Positions 23,306 through 31,408 of a DNA stretch of 32,634 nucleotides are shown in pieces. The stretch is from positions 1 through 32,634 of the forward strand of contig PQAG01000116.1 of NCBI GenBank assembly GCA_003104895.1. The letters run 5' to 3'. How positions within the stretch are numbered: the stretch's first letter is position 1; every line of letters begins with the position of its first letter. Below the pieces are notes generated by a model that was given only the letters and a program-made list of their open reading frames with translations, was not told where the DNA came from and ran no database searches. A program made the position numbers and the translations under genes. This stretch comes from Nitrosomonadales bacterium (lineage in GTDB: Bacteria > Pseudomonadota > Gammaproteobacteria > Burkholderiales > Sulfuricellaceae).

Positions 23306-24721
23306 ATGCCACGCTTGCTCATATCGGCGGCACACAAATCTTCCGGCAAAACCACGGTCAGTATCGGCCTGTGTTCCGCATTCACGCAGCGCGGCCTCAA
23401 AATCCAGCCTTTTAAAAAAGGGCCCGATTATATTGACCCGATGTGGTTAGGTGCGGCAACTGGCCGTCCATGCCGCAATCTTGATTTTTACCTTATGGGG
23501 CGCGACGAGATCGTGGCTTCGGTGAAACAGCACTCCGACGGCGCCGATCTGAGCCTGATCGAAGGCAACAAGGGGCTGTATGATGGGCTTGATCTCGATG
23601 GCAGCAACAGCAATGCTGCCCTGGCTGAATTGCTGCATGCTCCCGTGGTTCTGGTCATTGATGCGCGCGGGATGACACGGGGAATCGCTCCGCTGATACT
23701 TGGCTATCAGGCATTTGACCGGAATATCCGTATTGCCGGAGTGATTCTCAACAATCTCGGCGGGGCAAGGCACGAAGGCAAATTGAGGGCAGTGATTGAG
23801 CATTACACAGATGTGCCAGTGCTGGGCGCGGTTCACCATGATCCTCGTTTACAGATTACCGAACGCCATCTGGGATTGATGCCCAGTAACGAATCCACCG
23901 AAGCCCTGCAGCATATCCTTGAGATTGGCCAGGTGGTCGGCAGTCAGGTTGATCTGGATTCCCTGATCGGGATCGCGAATAGCGCCCCAGAACTGGAAGA
24001 AAGCAGGACCAAGCCTGACTTGATGCCAGGCTTGAATGCGTTCTCAGGGCCGAAGCTCCGGATAGGGGTGGCGAGGGACCAGGCTTTTGGTTTTTACTAT
24101 GCAGATGATCTGCAAGCCATGCGAGCGGCAGGTGCCGAAATCGTTAACATCGACACACTTCGTGATGAAAGATTGCCGGAACAGCTGGATGGTTTGTTCA
24201 TTGGCGGCGGTTTCCCCGAATTGTTCATGGACCAGATCGAGCAGAATTCCGGGCTGCGCCAGGATATCCATGATGCAATCGAATCCGGGTTGCCGGCTTA
24301 TGCTGAATGCGGAGGTTTGATGTATCTTGCGCGCAGTCTGTCGTGGGAGGGGAAAACCCGAAAAATGGCGGGCGTCATCCCGGGTGACGTGGTAATGCGC
24401 GGGAAGCCTGTGGGCCGCGGCTATGTTCGTGTGCGTTCAACCGGCCTGTGCCGGTGGCCGGGTGAAGAGGCAGGCAGGGAGTTGCTGGCGCATGAATTTC
24501 ACTATTCGAGCTTGGAAAATGTCCAGCCCGGCCTCAAATACGCATTTGAGGTCAAGCGTGGGTATGGCATTGATGGCAAACGGGACGGCATTGTTTACAA
24601 GAATCTGCTTGCCTGCTACACGCATTTTCGCTCACTCAGTGGCTACAATTGGGCGAAGCGCTTTGTTGACTTCGCCCAGGAAGTGAAAGCCCAGGGCAGG
24701 GTAAATTTGAGGAAAGATTAA
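23306..24721 (+). CDS. dsrN: DsrN, siroheme amidase (cobyrinate a,c-diamide synthase-like)
   Basis: The protein has 471 residues. The N-terminal ATP-binding domain opens LLISAAHKSSGKTTVSIGL (P-loop-like), with FKKGPDYIDP and LIEGNKGLYDG. The C-terminal class I glutamine amidotransferase domain has GLFIGGGFPELF and the nucleophile region AYAECGGLMYLARS, with HEFHYS later. It is a CbiA/CobB homologue, but its position in the dsr cluster indicates amidation of siroheme to siroamide for DsrAB. The length is as expected. Confidence 0.93.
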   Translation: MPRLLISAAHKSSGKTTVSIGLCSAFTQRGLKIQPFKKGPDYIDPMWLGAATGRPCRNLDFYLMGRDEIVASVKQHSDGADLSLIEGNKGLYDGLDLDGSNSNAALAELLHAPVVLVIDARGMTRGIAPLILGYQAFDRNIRIAGVILNNLGGARHEGKLRAVIEHYTDVPVLGAVHHDPRLQITERHLGLMPSNESTEALQHILEIGQVVGSQVDLDSLIGIANSAPELEESRTKPDLMPGLNAFSGPKLRIGVARDQAFGFYYADDLQAMRAAGAEIVNIDTLRDERLPEQLDGLFIGGGFPELFMDQIEQNSGLRQDIHDAIESGLPAYAECGGLMYLARSLSWEGKTRKMAGVIPGDVVMRGKPVGRGYVRVRSTGLCRWPGEEAGRELLAHEFHYSSLENVQPGLKYAFEVKRGYGIDGKRDGIVYKNLLACYTHFRSLSGYNWAKRFVDFAQEVKAQGRVNLRKD

Positions 24722-24736
24722 TTCAAGGAGATGGAT

Positions 24737-25096
24737 ATGGTAAAGGTAACCGCTGAAGCAGTAGCACAAATCCAGAATGCCGCCGCTCAGGCTGGCGCTG
24801 AAGGGATGGCGCTGAGAATTGCCGCGAAGCGGGATTTTGATGGCTCCCTCCAGTATGGCATGGGTTTCGATGAGCAGGCCGAAGGTGACATGCTGATTGA
24901 AACCGAAGGTCTCAAGGTGCTTGTGGCTACACAGAGCCAGCCGCTTCTTAGCGGCGCCGTGCTTGATTTTGTGGAAATGAGCCCTGGAAACTTCCAGTTC
25001 ATTTTCATTAATCCGCATGATACTGGCGGCACATCCTGCGGCAGTTCCAGCGGTGGAGGCGGTGGTTGTGGCGGCTGCGGAGGTGGTTGCCACTAA
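24737..25096 (+). CDS. dsrR: DsrR, IscA-like protein with Gly/Cys-rich tail
   Basis: I prefer the ATG at 24737 because AAGGAG ends at 24730, six bases ahead; the track's ATG at 24731 leaves no spacing. The protein has 119 residues in an A-type carrier fold: MVKVTAEAVAQIQNAA, then GMALRIAAKRDFDGSLQYGMGFDE, where IscA has a GCSG cysteine and this protein does not. Allochromatium DsrR lacks the cluster cysteines and acts after transcription on dsr expression. Here the C-terminus carries a Gly/Cys/His tail with Cys101, 111, 114, 118 and a final His, which could bind metal. It ends the dsr cluster. Confidence 0.85.
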   Translation: MVKVTAEAVAQIQNAAAQAGAEGMALRIAAKRDFDGSLQYGMGFDEQAEGDMLIETEGLKVLVATQSQPLLSGAVLDFVEMSPGNFQFIFINPHDTGGTSCGSSSGGGGGCGGCGGGCH

Positions 25097-25188
25097 AGCT
25101 GGCAAGTGATGGTGCCGCTTGAAACAGACATGGAGACGCGGTGCCGCCGGTTTATGCCGCCAGTCCGGGCGGGAGAGAAAAACGAGGC

Positions 25189-25389
25189 CTACTTTTCTGT
25201 GGAGCTCTGCTCCAGCGTCCGGGCATGTTCATCCAGCGTCTGCTCGACACCTTTAGCCTTGTCCAGGGCCTGACGCTCATTCTGGAACAGGGGGGCGGCG
25301 GGAGTTTGCGGCACAGGCGGCTGGTACGGCTTCTGTTCCTCGCCACAGGCGGCAAGGAACAGGCACAATAAAGGGGCGAAAGGTTTCAT
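25189..25389 (-). CDS. Small putative lipoprotein, 66 aa
   Basis: The ATG at 25387-25389 is chosen because it yields a lipoprotein signal: MKPFAPLLCLFLAACGEE, with lipobox LAAC. The longer track start adds an unrelated leader. The rest is Pro-rich (PPVPQTPAAP) and then a short charged helix (NERQALDKAKGVEQTLDEHA). I do not recognise a family. The gene converges on dsrR and is divergent from the cyclic-nucleotide-binding gene. Confidence 0.62.
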   Translation of the reverse strand: MKPFAPLLCLFLAACGEEQKPYQPPVPQTPAAPLFQNERQALDKAKGVEQTLDEHARTLEQSSTEK

Positions 25390-25463
25390 GGCAAATGTCT
25401 GCGTTGTTGTAGTGCCCCGATTCTCTCCTGTCATGGCCCTTGAATCAAGAGCGTGGAGCTGCA

Positions 25464-26012
25464 ATGCCGAGCAATGATAAAAAACCTGCGCATGCACGCC
25501 AGGCAGGTATGCAAAGCAAGGGGAAAAAGAAAAAACGACACCTGGATCTGGCCCAGTTCATGGGCCATCAATACCTGTGCCAGTCCCTTAAGGTATCTGA
25601 AATCAAGACGCTGCTTAAATATCTGACGTTGCGCCAGTTCAATGAGGGCGACATCCTGGCGGATATTGGCGAAGTCGGGGAGGCGCTGTACCTGGTTGTG
25701 CAGGGCGAGATCGCGCTGGTGGTGGATGAAAAGAATAAGGAATATGAGATCGTGCGCGAGGGACCGGGCGAAATGCTGGGCATCATGTCATTCTTTGATC
25801 GCAAGCCGCGCTCTGTGAGACTGGTTGCGCGAGCCCCCGATACCCAAGTGTTGCGCCTTTCGCGCGCCATGTACAGGCGCATGAAAGTGGAACACCCCTT
25901 CATCGCCATCAACCTCGTGGAGCATGCCCTGATCAATCTTGACTGCCTGTTCCGCAAAGTGAGCAATGATTTTGCCCAGTTCGCCCATCATTTGTATGGG
26001 ACGGGGAAGTAA
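25464..26012 (+). CDS. Cyclic-nucleotide-binding-domain protein without DNA-binding domain
   Basis: The ATG at 25464 with GGAG five bases upstream gives 182 residues; the earlier TTG in the track is less likely. After a basic N-terminus (SKGKKKKRH), a CRP-type beta-roll spans about 40-150: LTLRQFNEGDILADIGEVGEALYLVVQGEIALVV, then EGPGEMLGIMSFFDRKPRSVRLVA, where the phosphate-binding PRSVRLVA motif resembles real cNMP sites. There is no helix-turn-helix, and the rest is one helical tail. It may bind a cyclic nucleotide or another ligand and act through protein contacts. It lies just beyond the dsr cluster. Confidence 0.83.
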   Translation: MPSNDKKPAHARQAGMQSKGKKKKRHLDLAQFMGHQYLCQSLKVSEIKTLLKYLTLRQFNEGDILADIGEVGEALYLVVQGEIALVVDEKNKEYEIVREGPGEMLGIMSFFDRKPRSVRLVARAPDTQVLRLSRAMYRRMKVEHPFIAINLVEHALINLDCLFRKVSNDFAQFAHHLYGTGK

Positions 26013-26037
26013 GGGCCGGTTAATCATTAACGAGCCC
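26013..26037. terminator. Candidate bidirectional terminator hairpin
   Basis: Between two convergent genes, GGGC-cg-GTTAA-tca-TTAAC-ga-GCCC forms two paired segments with a small internal loop and a 3-base loop. The position fits a shared terminator, but there is no T-run of note. Confidence 0.4.
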
Positions 26038-26042
26038 AAAGC

Positions 26043-26684
26043 TCAGGCCAGCAGTCCCTGCTGTGCCAGAAAGCTGTGCAGGATCTCGATTCTGACCTTG
26101 CTGTCATTCATTTCCAGCATGTTTTGCCGCACTGAAAGTTTGAGCGGGAGCAATTCCGCCAGGCGGTAGCTTACCCATACCGCATCGTCATAGTTCAGCG
26201 GCGGCATGAAGCGCTCAACCCCCAGATGCTCGATCAGGCGCCGCAACAGGGTGGCACAGGCTTTGTGGCCTGCGGGCAGAGGCTGCGGCGGTTCGGATGC
26301 GATATGCGCGGCTCTGGCCACGATCAGCCCGTTCGGCTCGATGCGCACATCTTCGATGTGAAAGCGCTGAAGCCCGAGCGCCTGGATGTTCAGAACGCCC
26401 TGCTGCATACCCCAATCGGTTATTTCTGCTGCACAACCCGTGTCTGCATGCGGCGCCGGCTTGCCTGTTTCTTCCCCATCTCGGATCAGGCACACGCCAA
26501 AGGGCTTTTTGTCCCTGAGGCAAGCGCTCACCATTTCCATATAGCGCGGTTCGAAGATCTTGAGGGAAAGCTTCCCCCCCGGGAAAAGCACGGTTTTGAG
26601 CGGAAACAATGGGATTTCGAAGGACTCATGGCATCTTGCCTGATGCAGAAAATCAGACACGCGCTGTTTGATGTCGAGCGGCAT
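26043..26684 (-). CDS. Lon N-terminal (LON substrate-binding) domain protein
   Basis: The ATG at 26682-26684 gives 213 residues; the longer start in the track runs into ubiX. The protein has the LON/PUA-like domain: IPLFPLKTVLFPGGKLSLKIFEPRYMEMV near the N-terminus, KPFGVCLIRDG, and a C-terminal helical part (LNYDDAVWVSYRLAELLPL). It has no ATPase or protease domain, so it is a stand-alone LON-domain protein of unknown cellular role. It begins about 10 bases after ubiX and is probably co-transcribed with it. Confidence 0.87.
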   Translation of the reverse strand: MPLDIKQRVSDFLHQARCHESFEIPLFPLKTVLFPGGKLSLKIFEPRYMEMVSACLRDKKPFGVCLIRDGEETGKPAPHADTGCAAEITDWGMQQGVLNIQALGLQRFHIEDVRIEPNGLIVARAAHIASEPPQPLPAGHKACATLLRRLIEHLGVERFMPPLNYDDAVWVSYRLAELLPLKLSVRQNMLEMNDSKVRIEILHSFLAQQGLLA

Positions 26685-26694
26685 GCTGCGCCGT

Positions 26695-27312
26695 TCAGCC
26701 GCCGCTTTTTCCCCATCGGGCCATAAGCTGATGGGGTACGTTGAGATGGTCGAGGATGCGTGCCGCCACGAAATCCACAAGATCCTGCACGCTGGCCGGG
26801 TGGTGGTAAAAGCCGGGGTTGGCCGGCAGGATGACGGCGCCGAGGCGTGCCAGCTTGAGCATGTTCTCGAGATGAATGGCGGAAAATGGGGTCTCGCGCG
26901 GCACCAGAATCAGCCTGCGCTGTTCCTTCAGGGTGACGTCAGCGGCGCGTTCGATCAGACTGTCGCTCATGCCTGCGGCAATGGCAGCCAGCGTCCCCAT
27001 GGAGCAGGGACATACCACCATGGCGTCGGCCACGCTGGTGCCGGATGCAATGGGTGCAAACCACTCCTCGCGCCCGAAAACCTGAAGTTGTCCGGGCAAA
27101 TGGCGATACTGCTCGCGCAGCTGTCGTTGAACCTCCTGGATGCTGGAGGGGAGGGTCAGCCCCATTTCCTGCCGGGCCACGATTTGTGCTGCCTGCGAAT
27201 AGAGCAGATAGACACTCTTGTCCGCCGCCAGCAGGGATTCCAGCAGGCGCATGGCATAGGGCATGCCTGATGCGCCGGTGAGTGCAAGAGTGATGGTCTG
27301 GGCAGGGTTCAT
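26695..27312 (-). CDS. ubiX: Flavin prenyltransferase UbiX
   Basis: The protein has 205 residues. Family blocks are ITLALTGASGMPYAMRLLE (FMN site), CPCSMGTLAAIAAGMSDSLIERAADV, and LILVPRETPFSAIHLENMLKL. UbiX makes prenylated FMN, the cofactor of the UbiD decarboxylase in ubiquinone synthesis. Its length is standard. It is followed by the LON-domain gene. Confidence 0.95.
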   Translation of the reverse strand: MNPAQTITLALTGASGMPYAMRLLESLLAADKSVYLLYSQAAQIVARQEMGLTLPSSIQEVQRQLREQYRHLPGQLQVFGREEWFAPIASGTSVADAMVVCPCSMGTLAAIAAGMSDSLIERAADVTLKEQRRLILVPRETPFSAIHLENMLKLARLGAVILPANPGFYHHPASVQDLVDFVAARILDHLNVPHQLMARWGKSGG

Positions 27313-27338
27313 TACTTGCGATTAGACCACGAGAATGC

Positions 27339-27899
27339 CTAATTCACCACCGGAGGCGTCATGGGGGCGATCTGTTCCTCGCCCTGGGCAGGCTTTTCAA
27401 CTGGCTTGGGCTTGATGTCAGGGGCTTCAATAACTGGAGCGGGGGTTCCTTTTTCGCTTTGGGAATTCCTGGCTTCTTCCCCTGCTGTTTTCTGCCGTGC
27501 GAGCGCTTGCTTCTGGCGCACCAGGTCGCATACGGTTTTTTCGAAAACATCTCCCACCGTATCGGGGATGATGGGGGCTGCCTCCCCCTCGTGGCCGGCG
27601 ATATATTCAATAGTGCTGCCATCGGCAGCATAAAGCAGATAGCTGATCAGCTTCAGAGTGTGTTCGGCGCAATGAATGCGTTCACGATAAAGGCCGCTTG
27701 CGGCCGCCTGGCCTTTGACCATTGCGGGCGTTTTGAAGGCCACCTTCTTCCAGTAGGTGATTTCGTCGCCGTTGATGTAAAGCTTGGAACGGTCATAGAA
27801 ATACTGGTCGCTTTCGGCCAGCGGACGGACTCTGATCCACTCCGCTGCGGTGGCGGGCAGGCTCAGCAGGAGAAGGATAATCAGGCCAAGCGGCTTCAT
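27339..27899 (-). CDS. Secreted protein with surface-adhesin-E-like domain
   Basis: The protein has 186 residues. A signal peptide (MKPLGLIILLLLSLPATAAE) precedes a domain at about 20-125 that resembles the surface-adhesin E family: EWIRVRPLAESDQYFYDRSKLYINGDEITYWKKVAFKT, two cysteines (HCAEHTLKL and KTVCDLV) likely paired, and YAADGSTIEY. The tail is Pro/Glu-rich and disordered. The function is unknown. It overlaps the Gx-transporter gene by four bases. Confidence 0.75.
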   Translation of the reverse strand: MKPLGLIILLLLSLPATAAEWIRVRPLAESDQYFYDRSKLYINGDEITYWKKVAFKTPAMVKGQAAASGLYRERIHCAEHTLKLISYLLYAADGSTIEYIAGHEGEAAPIIPDTVGDVFEKTVCDLVRQKQALARQKTAGEEARNSQSEKGTPAPVIEAPDIKPKPVEKPAQGEEQIAPMTPPVVN

Positions 27900-28435
27900 G
27901 TCTGTTGCGGCTGTGGAACGCGATTTGGCTCATCTAGGAGGCGGGCCGCAACCAGCCCGTTGACGATGCCGAACAGCAGCGCAGCCGCAGCAAAAACCGG
28001 TGCGAGATAAAGCACGCCGGCATGCGGGATGAGCCAGAAGTACACTACGCCGAGTTGCGCGGCAATATGGGCAAAGGCGGCCAGGATGCTATGGCTGACC
28101 GGGCCGAAGGTGCCGGATGGGAGCTTGCGCGCCACGCCCAGCACGATCAGGCTGAACAGCGCTCCACTGAAACCCAGGACAAAACCGGGGGTGAGGAAAG
28201 TGCCGAGCAGCAGGCTTCCGGCCACGACGCGCAGCAGGGAAACCCAGACTGCAGTGCGCCAGCCAAAACGCTGCAGCACCAGCAAGGTGATGATGTTGGC
28301 CAGGCCGGGCTTGACGCCGGGCAACGGCGAGGGCAAGGCGGCCTCTGCCAGCGACAGCCCGATGGCGAATGCGGCCAGCCGCGCAATGCGGTGGTCCTCC
28401 GGGCAGGCGGGGAGCTTAATAACTGAGCGAGTCAT
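27896..28435 (-). CDS. Gx transporter family / heptaprenyl-diphosphate-synthase-component-I-like membrane protein
   Basis: The protein has 179 residues and about five hydrophobic helices. The diagnostic stretch GVKPGLANIITLLVLQRFG (about 40-58) is typical of the family annotated as Hpre_diP_synt_I or Gx transporter. The Firmicute-derived name is misleading; a small-molecule transport (ECF-like) role is more likely. It overlaps the NusG-domain-II gene by 20 bases, its usual partner. Confidence 0.83.
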   Translation of the reverse strand: MTRSVIKLPACPEDHRIARLAAFAIGLSLAEAALPSPLPGVKPGLANIITLLVLQRFGWRTAVWVSLLRVVAGSLLLGTFLTPGFVLGFSGALFSLIVLGVARKLPSGTFGPVSHSILAAFAHIAAQLGVVYFWLIPHAGVLYLAPVFAAAALLFGIVNGLVAARLLDEPNRVPQPQQT

Positions 28436-28784
28436 AGGCTCTGGCCACGCCGGTCAGTTCCACGCTGACCTGGTTGGGGAGGCACAGCGCGGCCTCTCCG
28501 GCGCGCGAAAGCCAGCCCTGCTTGACGCAGTGCTGGCGCGGACTGGGATCGCGGGCGACGCGGACACGATGATTTTCAACCGTGACCAGGGTGGTGCCGA
28601 GTGGCCCGCTGATTTCGAAATTGCGGTTGCGTGTCAAATCCGCCTCGGCCACGATCTTGCCACCGCTGCGGATGATCAGGCTGGCACCCTTGCTCCCTCC
28701 CCACAATGTCATGAACAGATAACCGGCCAGCAGCATGCCGGCGAGCACGGTCAGCCAGTCTCCGGCCTTGAAGCCCAGGTTCAT
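28416..28784 (-). CDS. NusG domain II-containing membrane-anchored protein
   Basis: The ATG at 28782-28784 overlaps the rapZ stop (ATGA) and gives 122 residues. One hydrophobic helix ([22 protein letters not shown], about 8-29) anchors a small beta domain ([18 protein letters not shown] and later [13 protein letters not shown]), with Cys-x-n-Cys near QHCVKQGW and AALCLPNQ. The family is often encoded beside Gx transporters, as here. The biochemical role is unknown. Confidence 0.83.
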   Translation of the reverse strand: MNLGFKAGDWLTVLAGMLLAGYLFMTLWGGSKGASLIIRSGGKIVAEADLTRNRNFEISGPLGTTLVTVENHRVRVARDPSPRQHCVKQGWLSRAGEAALCLPNQVSVELTGVARAYDSLSY

Positions 28785-29623
28785 GAGAGTTCGCGATGCC
28801 TGATCAGCACCTGGTATTCGCGGCTGAACTGGGGCGCCAGGGTTTCTGCGAAAAATACGGAACGATGCTGTCCGCCGGTGCATCCCAGGGCGATGGTCAA
28901 GTAATTGCGGTTATCTCGAATGAAACAGGGCAGCCAGTCGGCCACGAAGCGGCTGATGTCTTCCAGCATTTTCTGCACCATGGGGTCTTTCTGCAAAAAG
29001 GCGCAGACTTCCGGGTCCATGCCGGTCAGCGGGCGCAAGGCCGGATCGTAGTGTGGATTGGGCAGGCAGCGGACATCGAAGACATAATCTGCGTCCAGGG
29101 GAATGCCGTGCTTGAAGCCGAAAGACTGGAACAGCAGGGTCAGCCGGGAGCGGTCGAGTTCGATGAAATCCTTGATCCAGGCGCGCAGGGTGTTGGGGGA
29201 TATCTCGCTGGTATCCATGCGGTGGCCGAGATCGCTGACCGCTTCAAGCTGCTCCTGTTCGTGTTCGATGCATTCCGTCAGCGTGTGCTCCGGATCACTC
29301 AGGGGATGGCGGCGCCGGGTCTCGCTGAAGCGCTTGACCAGCGTTTCAGTCTTGGCTTCGAGGAACAGTATGCGCACGTCCAGGCCTTCCTGGCGCAAGG
29401 TGGCGATGATCTGCGGCAGCTGGTTCAGATCGCTGTTGCTGCGCGCATCAATGCTGATTGCAGCCTGTGTGACGCCGCTGCCGAGGAGGTAGCGGGCGGT
29501 CTCGGTGAGCAGTGGCAGAGGGAGATTGTCGATGCAAAAATAGCTGCTGTCCTCGAGAACATTGAGGGCGATGCTTTTACCAGAGCCGGACAAGCCGCTG
29601 ACCAGGATGAGCTGCATGGTCAT
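28781..29623 (-). CDS. rapZ: RNase adapter RapZ
   Basis: The protein has 280 residues. It shows the Walker A sequence GLSGSGKS (9-16), [30 protein letters not shown], and the C-terminal [11 protein letters not shown]. In enterobacteria RapZ guides RNase E to the small RNA GlmZ, and in general it binds nucleotides and the amino-sugar signal GlcN6P. In betaproteobacteria it is regularly downstream of hprK. It overlaps hprK by four bases. Confidence 0.95.
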   Translation of the reverse strand: MTMQLILVSGLSGSGKSIALNVLEDSSYFCIDNLPLPLLTETARYLLGSGVTQAAISIDARSNSDLNQLPQIIATLRQEGLDVRILFLEAKTETLVKRFSETRRRHPLSDPEHTLTECIEHEQEQLEAVSDLGHRMDTSEISPNTLRAWIKDFIELDRSRLTLLFQSFGFKHGIPLDADYVFDVRCLPNPHYDPALRPLTGMDPEVCAFLQKDPMVQKMLEDISRFVADWLPCFIRDNRNYLTIALGCTGGQHRSVFFAETLAPQFSREYQVLIRHRELS

Positions 29624-30570
29624 GAGATGAACTTGTTGTCTTCGGCCATCATGCGGTCATGGCGCTCGATAAACTGCTGCGTGCTGTTGATTCCACGCAG
29701 TTGCAGAATGTGATTGCGCACCGCAACCTCGACCAGCACCGCGATGTTGCGGCCAGCCGCAACCGGGATACGCACTTCGGGGATGGTTGCATCGAGAATC
29801 TGCTGCGAGTAGGCATTGATATTCAGCCGGTCCTGGGACATGGTTTTTTCAGTCAATTTTTCCAGCTGCACGATCAGCTTGAGATTCTTTTTCTGCTTGA
29901 CCGCGGTTTCCCCGAACAGGGCGCGGATATTCAGCACGCCAAGGCCGCGCACTTCGAGGAAGTCCTGCAGCATGGCCGGGCAGCGCCCTTCCAGCGTGTC
30001 GGGGGAAACCTGGTAGAACTCCACCACGTCGTCCGCCACCAGGCGGTGGCCGCGCGTGATCAGCTCCAGCGCAAGTTCGCTTTTGCCGACGGCGCTGTCT
30101 CCGGTAATCAGCACGCCCATGCCCTGCACTTCCATGAAAACGCCATGCCGCACCGTGGATTCTGCCAGTACCTGCGCCAGGTAATGGCGCAGTACGTTCA
30201 TCATGTCGGGGCTTTGTTCCTGGGAGGTGAACAGCGGCGTCAGGGTGCGGTCAGCAGCTTCCTTGAGCACCGGCGGGACGGATTCCCCGTTGGCGACGAT
30301 GATCGCCGCCAGTTCGGTGCTGAACAGATTATTGACAGACTGCGCCAGCGCTTCTGGCGTCAGGCTGCGCAGATAATCCATTTCCGCGCATCCCAGTACT
30401 TGTACGCGGTTGGGATGCACGAAATTGAGGTAGCCGATCAGCGCCAGCGATAGTTTCTGCACTGTATCGCTGGTCAGCAGCTTGGTTCCGCCTCCCTTGC
30501 CTGCAACCCATGTCAGGCCAAGCTTTTCCCCTTTGTCCGCAAAAAGCTGATTAACGCTGATTTGTGGCAT
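29620..30570 (-). CDS. hprK: HPr kinase/phosphorylase
   Basis: The ATG at 30568-30570 gives 316 residues and the usual N-terminus [10 protein letters not shown]; the track start is longer. Motifs are the P-loop [24 protein letters not shown], and the HprK signature [17 protein letters not shown]. It phosphorylates and dephosphorylates HPr at a serine. The gene overlaps ptsN by 20 bases. It is part of the proteobacterial rpoN-ptsN-hprK cluster, where it acts on the regulatory PTS rather than sugar uptake. Confidence 0.96.
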   Translation of the reverse strand: MPQISVNQLFADKGEKLGLTWVAGKGGGTKLLTSDTVQKLSLALIGYLNFVHPNRVQVLGCAEMDYLRSLTPEALAQSVNNLFSTELAAIIVANGESVPPVLKEAADRTLTPLFTSQEQSPDMMNVLRHYLAQVLAESTVRHGVFMEVQGMGVLITGDSAVGKSELALELITRGHRLVADDVVEFYQVSPDTLEGRCPAMLQDFLEVRGLGVLNIRALFGETAVKQKKNLKLIVQLEKLTEKTMSQDRLNINAYSQQILDATIPEVRIPVAAGRNIAVLVEVAVRNHILQLRGINSTQQFIERHDRMMAEDNKFIS

Positions 30571-31024
30571 GGGGCATCCAGGTGGTGAGGAGGCGGTGCA
30601 GCGATTCGCGGTCGCGGCTGGCATTCAGTTGCTCACGCAAATGGTGGTCGCTGAACATGTGCGCCAGTTCGCCCAGAATCTGCAGGTGCAGATCGGTTGC
30701 CTGTTCCGGCACCAGCAGCACGAATAGCAGCGATACCGGCGCGCCGTCCGGCGCATCGAAGGGAATCGGCTCTTTCAGATGTACAAATACGCCCAGGGTG
30801 TCCTGCAAGCCCTTGATCCGCCCATGCGGAATGGCGATGCCGTGTCCTAGCCCGGTAGAGCCCAGCTTCTCGCGCGCGAACAGACTGTCGAATATCTTGC
30901 TTCGTCCGAGATGCAGACGTTGTTCCAGCATTTCACCGACATGTTCGAAAGCCCTTTTTTTGCTCCCGACATCGAGTTCGGCGATGACGTTCTCAAGCGG
31001 GAGTATTTTTGCGATGAGCTCCAT
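30551..31024 (-). CDS. ptsN: PTS IIA-like nitrogen-regulatory protein
   Basis: The protein has 157 residues. The EIIA-Ntr fold has GHGIAIPHGRI around His67, the phosphoryl-accepting histidine, and VSLLFVLLVPEQATDLHLQILGELA in the second half. It receives phosphate from NPr/HPr and controls potassium and nitrogen-related processes. It lies 28 bases after hpf and overlaps hprK. Confidence 0.95.
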   Translation of the reverse strand: MELIAKILPLENVIAELDVGSKKRAFEHVGEMLEQRLHLGRSKIFDSLFAREKLGSTGLGHGIAIPHGRIKGLQDTLGVFVHLKEPIPFDAPDGAPVSLLFVLLVPEQATDLHLQILGELAHMFSDHHLREQLNASRDRESLHRLLTTWMPHATNQR

Positions 31025-31052
31025 GCTTAATCTCGGGCATCCAGTGGCGGTT

Positions 31053-31373
31053 TTATTCTTCGGCAGTCTGGTGTTTTACATCACTGCGGTGGCCAGCATT
31101 TTTTTCCTTGTGCTTTAGGATCTGGCGGTCCAGCTTGTCTACCAGGGAGTCAATCGCAGCGTACATGTCGGAATCTTCTGACTGCACAAATACGTCGTTT
31201 CCGCGCATGTGAACGCTGACCTCTGCTTTTTGCTCGAGCTTTTCGACGGTCAGGATCACTTTGACGTCGATAACCTGATCGAAATGGCGGATGAGTTTGT
31301 CCAGCTTGCTGGTGACATAGTCGCGAATGGCTGGGGTCACTTCAATGTGGTGGCCGGTGATGGTCAAGTTCAT
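31053..31373 (-). CDS. hpf: Ribosome hibernation-promoting factor (short HPF)
   Basis: The protein has 106 residues. It begins NLTITGHHIEVTPAIRDYVTSKL and contains EVSVHMRGNDVFVQSEDSDMYAAIDSLVDKLDRQI, the standard HPF/RaiA core, without the long C-terminal dimerisation domain. It drives 100S ribosome dimers in stationary phase. It is the usual neighbour of rpoN and ptsN. Confidence 0.95.
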   Translation of the reverse strand: MNLTITGHHIEVTPAIRDYVTSKLDKLIRHFDQVIDVKVILTVEKLEQKAEVSVHMRGNDVFVQSEDSDMYAAIDSLVDKLDRQILKHKEKNAGHRSDVKHQTAEE

Positions 31374-31408
31374 GATTTGTGTTCCTTGTTATAAAAAGAC
31401 CTGATTGA

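Noticed and set aside
23306-24721. Assignment as a cobalamin-pathway CobB/CbiA
   Set aside because: The fold matches, but there are no other cobalamin genes nearby and the position in the dsr cluster fits DsrN.
25157-25172. CCGCC/GGCGG hairpin after dsrR as a terminator
   Set aside because: The stem is only five pairs and no T-run follows directly, so it is not convincing as the end of the dsr operon.
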